Below are positions 12,499 to 22,948 of a stretch of 64,000 nt of DNA, in pieces; the stretch's first letter is position 1; each line of letters opens with the position of its first letter. A program made the position numbers and the translations under genes. Origin of the DNA: Miscanthus floridulus (taxonomy: Eukaryota; Streptophyta; Magnoliopsida; Poales; Poaceae); assembly GCF_019320115.1 (NCBI RefSeq), contig NC_089582.1, forward strand, positions 125,451,259 through 125,515,258. The letters are read 5' to 3'. A model generated the notes under the pieces. The model worked only from the letters and a program-made list of their open reading frames with translations, ran no database searches and had not been told where the DNA came from.

Positions 12499-13840
12499 TG
12501 TCGGATACCTTAGAATGGGGTACCCCAAGCAAAACATCAAATGGGTTGCCAAAGTCCCATCTAAAAATAATAAAAGCAAGAAGGTAAGTCGTGGGCCCCT
12601 CACCCGCCACGACCGAGCCCACTGGGTTCTCCCCCTCCTCGCCTCGAGCCTCGAGCAGGAGGTCTCGGCACCCTGACACAAACTTCGCTTCGTGCGAGGC
12701 TCCCCAGGAAAGGCCTCGGCAGGGAACGCCGTCTCCGCCTCGCCCGAGACCCCCCACGAAAGGCCTCGGTAGGAGGCGCGTTCTCCGTATCACGCGAGGC
12801 CTTTCGCGCAAGGCCTCGGCAAGGAGCCTGATCTCCGTCTCGCGCGAGGCCTCATTCTCCGTGTCGCTCGAGGTTGGTTCGTCCACGGTCCATCGCCCTC
12901 CGCCTCGGCCGACCCTCCCGACAGCATGTCATGTCTCATTAATGCTTCAACCACTCCCGCAATCTCAGCCGGACGGTGATTCAACGCTATAGAATGGCCG
13001 ACGCGACCCGAGGTCGCATCAGCGCCATACCAGCCGGGACAGGGCATGGCGGGGATTATCGGCCACTGTGTCCTACCACTGTACCCACGATCAGCGCCAT
13101 ACCAGCTGGGACAGGGTACGATGGGGATTACCGGCCACTGTGTCCTAACGCTGTACCCATGATCGGCCGCCCGCCCAAGGCCTCGGCACCATACACCAGG
13201 GCCTCGGCGATCTCGGGGTTCGTGCCTGCCAAGACCCCCCACCGCAGTGCAAGCCTTGGCACCGACCAAATCTCGGCCTCGCGTACAGTCCGTCCACAGT
13301 GGCTTACACGCTCGCTACCGCGTCCACTCTGAGGCATTCTCGGGGCTCCCACGACGCATAGGATCTGATGGGACGACCACGCCGCCCCAGTACTCCAGGG
13401 ATGGACCACTCCGATGACCACGCCGCCACAGGAACAGGCCACAGGGCTCAGACATGCTGTCCCTATCGTCATGACGCCGCATAGTAATACATGTACTGTC
13501 CTTGTCCTCCCTTCAACTATAAAAGGAGAAGACTTGGGCCACTTAGAAAAAGAGGACACACACGCACACATTCCAGCCGCTTGAGAGCAACGCCTCAGAC
13601 GGCCCACACGACACCCTGCCGAGACCTGGGACTAGTTCCCTCTCTCCCTTAGCTTGTAACCCCCTACTACAAGCACTTCGGTGCAAGAAATACAAGTTCG
13701 ATCTCTCAGACTGGACATAGGGCACCGATTGCCTGAACCAGTATAAATCTTGTGTCTCTTTGCATCACCATCCGGGATCGGGAGCACGCAGAACAAATTC
13801 ACTAGTCGGTTGAGGACACCCCCAGTCTGAAACACCGACA
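12499..13840 (+). repeat. 3' LTR of the gypsy element
   Basis: It runs from TGTCGG to CCGACA, 1342 bp. It contains a 72-bp direct duplication at about 13017-13160 (each unit starting ATCAGCGCCATACCAGC) and a cluster of roughly 40-bp imperfect units built on AGGCCTCGGC(A/G)AGG and CGCGAGGCC between 12670 and 12870. The TATA box, the start-site region and a GC-poor R/U5 tail follow. Open frames inside it are chance. Confidence 0.9.
13518..13524 (+). promoter_or_regulatory. TATA box of the LTR promoter
   Basis: TATAAAA lies within CAACTATAAAAGGAGAAG, about 320 bp before the LTR end. A GC-rich U3 precedes it and a short AC-rich segment follows about 30 bp downstream, as expected for the LTR transcription start. 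Confidence 0.7.
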
Positions 13841-15324
13841 GGAGTAGTGTAGATCTCGGCAAGTTCTTCAATAAGCAGGGCTGCATCTGTTCGGCTTATA
13901 CTTTTATTTGTAAGGCTGCATCAGTTAAGTTCGACCTCCACTGTGAGCTCTAGTATATGCTAGTTATCGATTCTTATCTATTTCAAGTACGACTACATCG
14001 GTTAAGTTTCACCTCCACTGCTCGAATTAGATTAAGGTCAAGTTATCGGCTCTACCTAAGGGTGGAATTATTTGGGAAGATTCATTAAGTTACCGATTTT
14101 GCTGGTGTTCTTATTGTCATTAGTTTCAGCAACATCAACCTGCCCAGTCGAGATCGATCTAGATCGGCTTCATATCCTTTTAATCCGTCGTTTACTTTGT
14201 TACAATATGATGTTTCTTACTTTAAGCGACGGATTATGTTTCATCGGCTATTCTACTTCGATCTTGATCATGTATAGTACGCGGTTAAGACATGTCTGAT
14301 CTTGAGGAGGTTTGCTGGCTAGTTAAATCTAGTCTATAGTTCGCTATTATGGCTGTAACGATCTGGTTGATCCCCACTGATGGCACTTTAAAATCGGAGG
14401 ATGCTATTTGGTAGATTTGTTTTTGATCAGGCATAACTTTGACTGTTTGCTATGCCTGCATCGGCTAAATAGCCGATCGCCCATACTTTAACGTTCATAT
14501 CATGTTTTCATGATCCTGTTAAATGTGAATAGATCTGTTTTCTTTAAAGGTTTAATCTGTTATCTTTATTATGGCTGTCATCGATCCGGTCAAACTCCAT
14601 TGATAAAGATAATATGTTAGATTTGATGAGTTTATAGGTCTGCTCGTATTGAATAGTTAATTGTTCATATGCTATGATCCTTTTTCTACTTGAATCGGCT
14701 ATTTCAGCCGATTCGCCTGTGCTTTCACAGATATAGCATGTCTTTTAGAAAACCTGTCAATATATAGGTTGTTTTATGGATTCTTCGGTTTTAGATTGTT
14801 GTTGTCATCATAGTTGCCATCGATCCGGTTGAACCTTACTGTTGATAGTAACAGATTAGATTCAGAGCTTTTGTAGATCCATTTGTACTAGACAGTCGAT
14901 TTGTTCGCATGTTATATCATTTCTCGTTAGATTCATAGGCTCAATGCTTTACACTGCTAATATCTACTTAGCTGATGATTTTACTTACATCTGCGTGCAT
15001 TGTACTTGTCATCATAAAATTAATCGCAACCCACGAGCTTTACAGTCCTTAACAGCCGATTTCTTCACGCATCGGCTATTTAATCGATTTCTCCCGTTTG
15101 GCTGCTCCCGAAGCGGCACACTTAGAATTGTTTGGGTAAGACCGGTATGTTTTGCCTTAAATTACTAATAAATTTTCTCTCCTTATCAATTGCAGGTTAA
15201 ATTGACTAGCACGCCCTCGGGAGAAATTCGCAGGGTCGACGGGTCCTGCGATTGAAGCCAACCGGATCTTCAGGCTCATCCTAAGCAGATCCTTCCGGCT
15301 TGCTGTGTGTCAGGCGAATCAACA
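13841..15324 (+). mobile_element. LTR remnant of a second retroelement, interrupted by the gypsy element
   Basis: AT-rich sequence with many short GCCGAT/ATCGGC motifs. At least three degenerate units of about 225-240 bp begin near 14349, 14573 and 14813 (each 'atggctgt...cgatc(c/t)gg' or close). It ends TCAACA at 15324 and is followed by a degenerate primer-site-like sequence, so it reads as the 3' part of a 5' LTR in plus orientation. The left part of this LTR would lie beyond the gypsy insertion, outside the window. No coding capacity seen. Family not identified. Confidence 0.55.
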
Positions 15325-15325
15325 C

Positions 15326-15345
15326 GTTTTTGCGCCGATAACTGT
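15326..15345 (+). promoter_or_regulatory. degenerate primer binding site behind the LTR remnant
   Basis: GTTTTTGCGCCGATAACTG follows the TCAACA end. Plant gypsy elements primed by some tRNAs carry TTGGCGCCG here; this copy lacks one G. The similarity is short, so the call rests mainly on position. Confidence 0.4.
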
Positions 15346-15362
15346 AAAAATTTTAGAGCCAA

Positions 15363-16620
15363 CACTATCACCAATTTATCACAATAATTTCTATAAGTTT
15401 ATATTTTGACAATATTATGTATCTCAAAGTAATTATATAACATCTAAGAATATTATAAAACTATGTGAACAAAATATACTAGCAGATAGATCATGATTTT
15501 AGGATTCTAAAAAAATTGGTTAGGCATTTTTGTGATTTTCTACACTTTTTGCCGGATTTAGAAGTTTTCCAATAGAAACATAAAAGAAAACAGTTTTCAT
15601 GTGGAAAACAAAAGAAGACCCGCGGCCTTGGTGGCCTGACGTGACGGCCCAGCGAAGACCGACGGCCCATTTGTGCGCCCGCGGCAATGGCCCATGGCCG
15701 GCTGCGCCCACGTGGGGCCAAGGGCCTAAGAGGCCGGGGCGCCGGCCAACTGCCCAAGTAGACCAGCAGACCCTCCCCCCGCCCACCCCCACGGCTCCCA
15801 AGTACTTTTGTGAAACCACCCCTGAACTTTCTCGAAACTAATCCGCAGTACAAGAACACTATTCCTATGAGTCACGGTTTTACATTGGGAACCCAGGAAA
15901 AGCTTCTATTCAACTTTCCGGTCCTTCTCCTCACCTTGAAGCAGAGCAGAGGGTAGTGGCACGTCGGATTTGGCGCGACAGCCGGCGGAGACGGCGAGCC
16001 AATTCGTGGGGGCATCAGCGGCCCCGGCCACATGCGTGGGCGGCAACAGCTCGGCCGGCCGCACGTGTGGGCGGCAACAGCTCGCCCGGGCGCGGCCGGT
16101 GAAGCACCCGCCACGCGCGGCAGCGGCAGGGCGGCGGCGGAGGCAGACCAGTACGGCGGCAGCGGCGCTGCCGACGATGGTGCAATCCAGGAAGGAGCGC
16201 CGGAGCACCACTAGACTCACGCGGCTTCGAGGTTGTGCTCGGCTTCCACCGAAGACGGCCCGAGGCCATCCGGCCGTGCGCGTGGGCAACCGTAGCGGCG
16301 ACAGCCCGGCGGCCGTGAGGAAACGGCGGTTCCAGGCGGCGCGGACTCCGGCGTGCACGCGAGGGGTATGGAGAGGAGCGAGGCGAAGGTGACGGTGCAG
16401 GCTAACGAGTACGGGGAGGGACGGAACGACAAGAACGGCGGTGGCCGAGCTCGGGCTCGCGCCCAACGTCCACGGCGGACGTAAGCAGAGCGGGCAAGGA
16501 CGACTGGGAGCGCAACGACGGCAAGAGCCCTAGCTGGTGGTGGCCATGGCAGTGGTCAGAGCGAGGGAGAGACCGAGAGAGAAAGAACGAGTGGCCCTCC
16601 TTAATGCATCGTAGGACAGG
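15363..16620 (-). mobile_element. fragment of a long gypsy-type LTR abutting UGT-A
   Basis: The segment aligns in order with 41397-42560. Shared landmarks are CTATCAC(C/T)A(A/T)TTT, 'aaatatacta(g/a)(c/t)agatag', a run rich in GGCCCA/GGCCCAC, 'cccctgaact', and a GAGAGA-rich end near 16555-16590. The AT-rich half lies left and the GC-rich half right, as in the 41-42 kb copy, whose orientation is minus because its end reads GGTGTTACA on the plus strand. No terminal bases are visible, so it is a fragment. Its right edge lies about 220 bp before the UGT-A start codon. Confidence 0.55.
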
Positions 16621-16776
16621 ACGGGAGGGGTGCAACGGCGCAGAAAGGATGAGAGCGGTGCCGGCAAGGTAGGTGAGACGAGCGGCTGTGCCGGTGAGGT
16701 AGGTGAGACTTGCGGCTGTGAACGCGCGCAATGAGCAACGGCAGTTTTGTTCCTTGTCCAATGATGAATTCGCTCG

Positions 16777-16784
16777 TATTAATA
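16777..16784 (+). promoter_or_regulatory. possible TATA-like element of UGT-A
   Basis: TATTAATA lies 57 bp before the ATG at 16841, and CCAAT lies at about 16757-16761. Both are weak matches; a better TATA box is not seen in the roughly 220 bp left between the LTR fragment and the gene. Confidence 0.3.
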
Positions 16785-16840
16785 GCCACTTCCCCCACCC
16801 CTCTTGTTCCTTGTCCCATTTTACAAACGCCGATCCAGCA

Positions 16841-18283
16841 ATGGCTACTCCGACCGTCGTCCTGTTGCCCGTCTGGGGTGCTGGCCACTTCGTGCCAATG
16901 CTCGAGGTCGGCAAGCGGCTGCTCGCACGCAGCGCACGGCCCCTCACGATCACCGTGCTCGTTATGCCGGAGCCTGAGGCGACGCGGGCGTCCGAGATCA
17001 CCGAGCACATACGCCAGGAGGAAGCCACTGGCCTCGCCATCCGCTTCCACCATCTGCCATTAATGGCACCCCCAACCGACAGCTCGGGCATCGAGGAGTA
17101 CGTATCCCGCTACGTGCAGCTGTACTCGCCCCACGTCAAGGCGGCCGTCGCCGGCTTGACGTGCCCGGTGGCCGGCCTCGTCGTCGACATCTTCTGCACG
17201 ACGCTGTTCGACGCGGCGCACGAGCTCGGCGTGCCGGCCTACGTGTACCTGATCGCCAGCGCCGCGATGTGCGCGCTCCTGCTGCGCTCCCCGGCGCTTG
17301 ATGAGGAGGTCGCCGGCGACGTCGAGTTCGAAGAAGTGGAAGGCGGCGTGGACGTGCCGGGGCTGCCGCCGGTGCCGCCGTCCTGCCTGCCGACGGGGCT
17401 GGAGAACAGGAAGATCACGACCTACAACTGGTTCCTGTACAACGGCAGGCGCTACATGGAAGCCGGAGGCATCGTCCTCAACACCGTTGCCGAGGCGGAG
17501 CCGCTCGTCCTCGCGGCCATCGCCGACGGGCGGTGCACGCGCGGTGTCCCGGCCCCTCCGGTGTACTCGATCGGTCCGGTGATCCCCTTCACCCCACCCG
17601 CCGCCGGCCAGCAGGCGCACCACGAGTGCGTGCGTTGGCTCGACTCGCAGCCTCCGGGCTCTGTGGTGTTCCTCTGCTTCGGAGGCCAAGGCTGCTTCAC
17701 GGCGCCGCAAGCGCTCGAGATAGCGCACGGCCTGGACCGCAGCGGGCATCGATTCCTGTGGGTGCTGCGCGGGCCGCCGGAGCCCGGCATGAAGATGCCC
17801 ACGGACGGGAACCTCGCGGAGCTGCTTCCGGCGGGGTTCTTGGAAAGGACAAAGGACAGAGGGCTCGTGTGGCCCACCAAGGCGCCGCAGAAGGAGATAC
17901 TCGCCCACGCCGCCGTGGGAGGCTTCGTCACGCACGGTGGCTGGAACTCGGTCCTCGAGAGCCTCTGGCATGGCGTGCCCATGGTTCCGTGGCCGCTCGG
18001 CGCCGAGCAGCACTACAACGCGTTCACGCTGGTGGCCGACATGGGCGTCGCCGTGGCGATGGACGTGGAAAGGAAGAGGAACAACTTTGTGGCGGCGGCC
18101 GAGCTGGAGCGAGCGGTCAAAGCTCTCATGGGCGACGGCGAGACGGCGAGGAAGGTTAGGGACAAGGTCATGGAGATGAAAGCCGCGTGCCGGAAGGCAG
18201 TGGAGGAGGGCGGATCATCGAACGTGTCGCTGCAGAGTCTCTGTCATGCGCTCGTCGAAGGTGCCGTGCACGCGAGAAAGTGA
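16841..18283 (+). CDS. UGT-A: family 1 UDP-glycosyltransferase (plant group E, UGT88-like), intronless
   Basis: 480 codons, open throughout, no intron. These cytosolic enzymes move a sugar, usually glucose, from a UDP-sugar to small lipophilic acceptors such as flavonoids. The ATG at 16841 is chosen because MATPTVVLLP leads straight into the family's N-terminal strand and acceptor-site His16 (WGAGHF); the frame is open further upstream but without family-like sequence. Asp116 (VVDIFC) is in place to pair with the His. VPGLPPVPPSCLP near 172-184 is typical of the group. The C-terminal PSPG box is residues 347-390 and keeps H365, W368, N369, S370, E373 and Q390. Two box positions are unusual: Lys347 where Trp is nearly invariant, and Gly366 where Cys is usual. 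The acceptor cannot be read from sequence. Grass relatives are often annotated anthocyanidin 5,3-O-glucosyltransferase by similarity only. Confidence 0.92.
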   Translation: MATPTVVLLPVWGAGHFVPMLEVGKRLLARSARPLTITVLVMPEPEATRASEITEHIRQEEATGLAIRFHHLPLMAPPTDSSGIEEYVSRYVQLYSPHVKAAVAGLTCPVAGLVVDIFCTTLFDAAHELGVPAYVYLIASAAMCALLLRSPALDEEVAGDVEFEEVEGGVDVPGLPPVPPSCLPTGLENRKITTYNWFLYNGRRYMEAGGIVLNTVAEAEPLVLAAIADGRCTRGVPAPPVYSIGPVIPFTPPAAGQQAHHECVRWLDSQPPGSVVFLCFGGQGCFTAPQALEIAHGLDRSGHRFLWVLRGPPEPGMKMPTDGNLAELLPAGFLERTKDRGLVWPTKAPQKEILAHAAVGGFVTHGGWNSVLESLWHGVPMVPWPLGAEQHYNAFTLVADMGVAVAMDVERKRNNFVAAAELERAVKALMGDGETARKVRDKVMEMKAACRKAVEEGGSSNVSLQSLCHALVEGAVHARK

Positions 18284-18478
18284 TGGCGACAGAGTTCAAT
18301 GACAAGGCTCTGGCCTCTGTGCATTTCCTTCACGGCATGAAACCATCAGCCATCCAATGCTGTACTCCTTGCATTCTGTTTTGAAACTCATGTGCTCATG
18401 TGTTTCGCCAAATAAACTCGCATGTTCGTTTCATGGGCCTACCTAGTGCTCGAAACCATCGTATTTTCTAGTACCTTG
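18284..18478 (+). other. 3' untranslated region and flank of UGT-A
   Basis: It follows the TGA of UGT-A and holds the only clear AATAAA of the locus (18411-18416). It ends where the TIR element begins. Confidence 0.6.
18411..18416 (+). terminator. polyadenylation signal of UGT-A
   Basis: AATAAA lies 128 bp after the stop codon, in T-rich surroundings, a normal distance for a plant near-upstream element. Confidence 0.6.
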
Positions 18479-20190
18479 AGAGCAACTCCAAAGGACTATG
18501 TATATGAAGTCTATTTATAATTATTGTGTTCTAAACAAACATTCCAACAACCTGTTTATATTGTTTTTCATTTTGCCCAGGTATTCCACCATTCTCGTGG
18601 GTCATATTTTCATAACGAGTCTATCTGTCTAGCCAATCAATTCTCGCGCGCCGCCCTCTCCCGTGTGTGCCCCTTCCAGCACTCCGACGACGACGAGAAA
18701 CTCCTTCCAGTGTTGCGGGCTTGCGGCCGGTCGGCTGCCGCTGACCACCACGAGCACGAGCAGGCTTGCTGGTGCAATGCAGCCTGGGCCTTCCTGGAAG
18801 CAGCAGGTATGCTAGGGGTGCTGGCCATGGGACAGACCTTGCTGACAGTTGCACGCGCAGCTGCTGGCTGTCTCCATGGGACGTAGCTAGGCTTCACGCG
18901 GTGGACGAAGGCGTTGCCGATCGGAACTTTGTGAAAAAACAGATGACATGACCGGTTTAAATATAGACAAGAGAAAATTTAGCGAGACTATCATAAAACT
19001 CTATATTTTTATTTTATATAATGACTAAATTTTATAATCACTACGTGAAAAAAAGGTTTGTAGCAACTGCACGAATTTTTTTAGAGACGACTAGTGATGG
19101 AGCTGCTCCTACAGTAACGTGCTCGGAAGACCAGAGACCAGCCGCCCCTACAAATGGAACAGCAGGGGCGGCTGGTGATACGAGCCGCCCCTATGCCCCA
19201 CGTACAGTGAATAAGTCACCCACCCAAAAATATCTGCAACCCTTCTCCTCTCTCTCTCCGTCTCGACTCTTCCATTCCCCTCCCTCTCTCTCTCTCTCGT
19301 CCTCGCTCGGATGGCCGCGGCTCCTCGCCCGCCCGTGCGCCCGGCCGACGAGCTCTAGACCCGCGGCTCGTAGTGTTGCACTTGTTCTCCTTTCCAAATC
19401 TGACTTTTTTCCTTTTGCTGTGATTTTCGGAGCTATTTTAGGGGATTTTTCATTTCGTCGATTTGAGACCAAATCTGTTCATTCTTTTTGCGTTGATTCG
19501 TGCTATGACATGATTTGAAGCTATCCTAAGAGTTAATTTGATTGAATCGACTCGAGCACAGAGAAATCAACGATTTTTGTTTTGGGGGACTTTTACGTGT
19601 TCTTGGCTCGATCTAAAATTTTCTGGAGATTGGGTAGAAATTGGGCGATGATCTCTTGGAGTATCCTCACTAACCCACTTGTGATGGCCTGTGCAAAGTT
19701 AGGGATCAAATCCTTTTGATTTGGTTTGGTTTTCGTCGATTCCTATGGTCGTCTGTTTTTCTGTTCGTGCAGTTGGTTCTCCGTTCGTCGTTCTGCTATT
19801 CATCGATGCGAGTTGCAGGGAGGCTACACTACGAGCGCCGAGCGCTCTAGTGCTGTTTGTGCACTTCTTCCAGTTTCTCCCATTTCGGTTTGTCCAGCCC
19901 CTCTCTTTCCTGCCGCCCCTCGACGTCCCCGGAAGTTCAAATCCTTCGCCCCTAAGCTTTTTTATTCTGATCGTGCGTTTGGTTCTGGAATCGCTGCCTG
20001 CTGCTGCACATTCTCCTCGCATTGATTATGTAGGAGGCTCCGTGCCGTGGAATTGCTCTGCTCGCTTTCTTTCAAAAAAAAAAGAAAAAAGAAAGAATTG
20101 GTCTGCTCGCTTTCGGTTTGTGTGATTGATGTTCCTCTGGCGCTTCAGCCGATTGAGATTCAGCTTGGATGCGTCTACAGGTTCAGGTTC

Positions 20191-21268
20191 ATGGAGAGAT
20201 GGAGCCTGGGCGCCAGCGTGGTGGCTCTCCTACTCTTGCTGTCTGCTGCTTCTCATGGAAGAGGTAGTTCCGTGCGATTCTCTTATGCTTGTTGGGTTGC
20301 TGTTGTATATAAATTAGTATCAAAATGATTTCGGCAGCAAGCTAGCTTTAATAGTCCGTAACAAACAAGATAATTATCTTATTTTCATCGATTGTGCTAT
20401 GAGTGGAATAAGCATGTCATTGCATTTGCAAACATCTCAAATGCTGTAGTTTTACATAGGGCCATAGACAAAAGGGACACCTACCAACTATCTGATGGAA
20501 TTGCCAGGTAGTGGTTGTCCCTAGTTTTTTTGGCAGATTTTGTTTTCCACTCATTATTCACAATTTCCAAGTCCTTCCACCTTTTGTGTCAAAGGTTAAT
20601 CTCATGATTCTTTGTTGTCTCTAGGTGCATATGACAGATTTAACTGCGCTGTTTACGTGGACATGCTCAAGATGCAATGACTTGACTCAAGTAAGAGACT
20701 GTCAAGTTTGTTCTCTTCTGCTTACTGAAATACTTTAAAACATAAAGTTGTTTTTAAAAATGGCTATGGGACAGGATAAGCTGGCTTCTAGTTTTGATAT
20801 GGTTTCATATTGCTGAAATTGCTGAAATAGGGCTTCGAGATGAGATCTCTAATTGTTGATGTGGAGAACTGCTTGCAGGTACCTGTCCCTCCACATTTTG
20901 AATTAAGTTCTTATAACTTTTCTATGAAATTGTATGTCTCTGTGCTATCAAACCCATCAAGCTTTTCAAGACATATCCTTCCTTTTACCTACCGTTCTTT
21001 GGATGAATAATGTAACAGACATTTGTTGGTGTAGCTCATAATCTAAATTCGATAATTGTTGCAATCAGGAGAACTCAAGAGAATAGGTACTGAGCTATTT
21101 GCTATTGCTTCCATTGTTCTCTGTTTAAACAAAGTTTGCTTTGCGTTTACTGTTTCCAATTCAGTTGTGATTTATGCTTAGATTTGATTAACCAGTGTAC
21201 AGAATTGGATAAAAGACTTGATATGGAAGCAGCTTGATCTAAGTTATCCAAACATGCCAAATGCGAAG
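20191..21268 (+). pseudogene. captured 5' exons of a class-3 lipase gene
   Basis: Five exon-like blocks with GT/AG borders: 20191-20263 (MERWSLGASVVALLLLLSA, a signal peptide), 20625 to about 20690 (HMTDLTALFTWTCSRCNDL), 20831-20878 (GFEMRSLIVDVENCLQ), 21019-21086 (FVGVAHNLNSIIVAIRRTQE) and 21196-21268 (VQNWIKDLIWKQLDLSYP). Together they match the N-terminal half of secreted plant alpha/beta-hydrolases of the lipase class-3 family as I remember them. The nucleophile-elbow part (GHSxGG) and all later exons are absent. Exon 1 ends in phase 1 and exon 2 starts in phase 0, so at least one exon between them is missing. About 0.95 kb of 5' UTR/promoter-like sequence (19230-20190) seems to have been taken too. 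Not a working lipase. Confidence 0.8.
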
Positions 21269-22067
21269 GTTAATGCCAATGAAGTTTCTATTGTATTCAC
21301 TTCTAAAAGAAAAAGAAACTGAAAGTGTAATTTGTCAATGTGCAAGTTCTTGAAAAGTGCACCACTCTCTAAGTATTACTATCTGCAATCCAGTTATTTG
21401 GTCTTAGCACCTCATTTCTAAGAACTGTAACCACTTTACAGATGATCTTAGCACTAGATTAACAGGAAAACCAATTCCTGGTTGGGTCAATCGACTTGCA
21501 AGGCTAGGTAATAAAACATGTGCTCCTCTATATATTGTCTTTGAAAGTTTCTGGTGATTTATTACAGCCAAGAAGTATACAACATTAGTAGTTCAATCAT
21601 TCTCCAGCTCTGCAAGCATGCAATACATTTCTTACTAGTCTTGTCCAGTTCAAACATGTGCTCCTCTATATATTGTCTTTGAAAGGAATATTGTGAAACT
21701 CATACATGATCTATTGTGATCAATGATAACTAGTTATCCTTGCCACATGCAATACATTTCTTACTAGTCTTGTCCAGATTATAGGCAAATACCGACCAGA
21801 GTTTTTCCTCATGGGTCATGTATGGCCCCATTATGAAAGTGAAAAACATCAGAAGCATAAACCTTAATATTTGATGTCAATATCTCCCATGATTTGAATT
21901 GCATTTTTGGATGTAACTGAGTCACTGACAAATGAAACACATGGATCTATTAGGTTGGTTTGTAACTTCGTATCAAAACATATACTTTTTTTTGTTGCAA
22001 AAGAACACACATATTGGGATGAAAATTCCAATATCTTACAATGGAGGATAATCCAAACTATTTTCAG

Positions 22068-22457
22068 GCGCCTTCTGCAACTGCCTTCTACCAGAAAGCA
22101 TGTGGCTTGAGTCAACTGAGACAAAGCATCTTGCAGACTGCCATTTCTCAGGTAGATTCTGGTGTTCTCTATTTCCTGTCATAACTGGTGGTTTCTCATG
22201 CTATTTATAACTAACAATATCATGCATATAGATCTCCTTGCAGTCATTTTTCATGTCTATACATTGTACTATTGTCCATTCTGGTGTGTTTATGCCCTAT
22301 TGTTATCCAGTCTTATGTCATATTGTTGTCTGTGAATTTAGATGGTTCCAACACCAGCAGCAACGATAACTTTGATGAAGATGACTTGGAAGACAAACAC
22401 CTGCTTCCGACGTCTTCTGTTGGTGAAGACACAATTGTAAAAGAAGTTCACAGATGA
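22068..22457 (+). pseudogene. further captured exons of unknown origin
   Basis: An 84-bp block at 22068-22151 has a TTTTCAG acceptor and a GTAGAT donor. It encodes 28 residues including TAFYQKACGLSQLRQSIL. After an intron-like gap, 22342-22457 reads as an acidic C-terminus (NFDEDDLEDKHLLP ... KEVHR, stop). I do not recognise the protein and it does not look like the continuation of the lipase. It may be the 3' end of a second captured gene in the same orientation, giving the element a ready 5' part and 3' part. Confidence 0.5.
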
Positions 22458-22639
22458 ATGTCTGATGAAGCCTTACAGTGACTTCTCTTTGTATTCTAAA
22501 ATGCAATGGGTTTCAACACTCAATGTGCAGCTTGTCATTCATTATGTACATTGTCATTGTATTTTAAAAATGTAATGAGCTCTGTCTGTTCTGATCTGAT
22601 TTGGGGGAGCACGTGTTGGTAATTTGATTTTTTTGTGGA

Positions 22640-22948
22640 AAAATGCACTGTAGGGGCGGTTGGTACTGTAGCCACTCCTACAAATCGATTTGTAGGGGCG
22701 GCTGGTACTGTAGCCGTCCCTACAAATTGATTTTGTAGGGGCAGCTGGTGTTACTAGCCGCCCCTACAAATCGATTTGTAGGGGCGGCTGATAACACCAG
22801 CCACCTCTACAAATCGATTTGTAGGGGCGGTCTGGGAACTGCCCCCTATAAATGCATGATTTGTAGAGACGGTATGGTAGGGGCGGCTGGCCGAACTGCC
22901 CCTACAAATGCACTGTAGCCGCCCTTGGAAATCATATTTGATGTAGTG
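22640..22948. repeat. subterminal repeat array of the 3.9-kb CACTA
   Basis: Five to six alternating units of GTAGGGGCGGCTGGTACTG and its inverse (GCCGCCCCTACAAATCGATT) make a chain of short hairpins. Two further units lie near the left end (19130-19200). Such arrays bind the small TNPA-type protein in En/Spm-like elements. Confidence 0.8.

Larger units (their letters stand above)
1..13840 (+). mobile_element. Ty3/gypsy LTR retrotransposon, Tat/RIRE2 type, 5' end outside window
   Basis: The order read from left to right is gag, protease, reverse transcriptase, RNase H, integrase, an antisense spliced gene, a non-coding duplicated block, a polypurine tract and a 3' LTR. Protease-RT-RNaseH-integrase order defines Ty3/gypsy. 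An extra antisense gene between pol and the 3' LTR is a known trait of the Tat lineage (RIRE2, Grande, cinful relatives). The 5' LTR, primer binding site and leader lie left of the window. The element ends at TG...CA with terminal hexamers TGTCGG and CCGACA. The five bases after it are GGAGT, which would be the target duplication; the partner copy is off-window. The coding part is dead (stops, altered integrase residue), so this copy could move only in trans. Confidence 0.93.
19039..22948 (+). mobile_element. non-autonomous CACTA transposon carrying gene fragments (Pack-CACTA)
   Basis: It starts CACTACGTGAAAAAAAGG and ends ...ATTTGATGTAGTG, whose reverse complement begins CACTAC. The 3-bp target duplication AAT is present on both sides (19036-19038 and 22949-22951). 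Both ends carry subterminal units of the AGGGGCGGCTGGT / CCGCCCCTACAAAT type. There is no transposase. The interior is exon-intron sequence of host genes, in the plus direction. Length 3910 bp. Mobilisation would need TNP proteins from an autonomous relative. Confidence 0.88.

Noticed and set aside
12353..13607. Open frames of 130-180 codons inside the 3' LTR and just before it
   Set aside because: They lie within repeated GC-rich LTR units; frames shift between repeats and no domain is seen.
15491..16466. Pro/Arg/Ala-rich open frames upstream of UGT-A as a small gene
   Set aside because: The region aligns with LTR sequence at 41-42 kb, and frames exist on both strands equally.
16703..16840. 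Longer UGT-A with an upstream start (526 codons)
   Set aside because: It would begin at a GTG, and the added residues are not family-like. MATPTVVLLP at 16841 is the normal N-terminus.
17060..18013. 317-codon open frame antisense to UGT-A, and similar long frames over 46213-47423 antisense or out of frame with UGT-B
   Set aside because: Very GC-rich coding sequence gives long shadow frames. These show no family-like residues while the UGT frames do.
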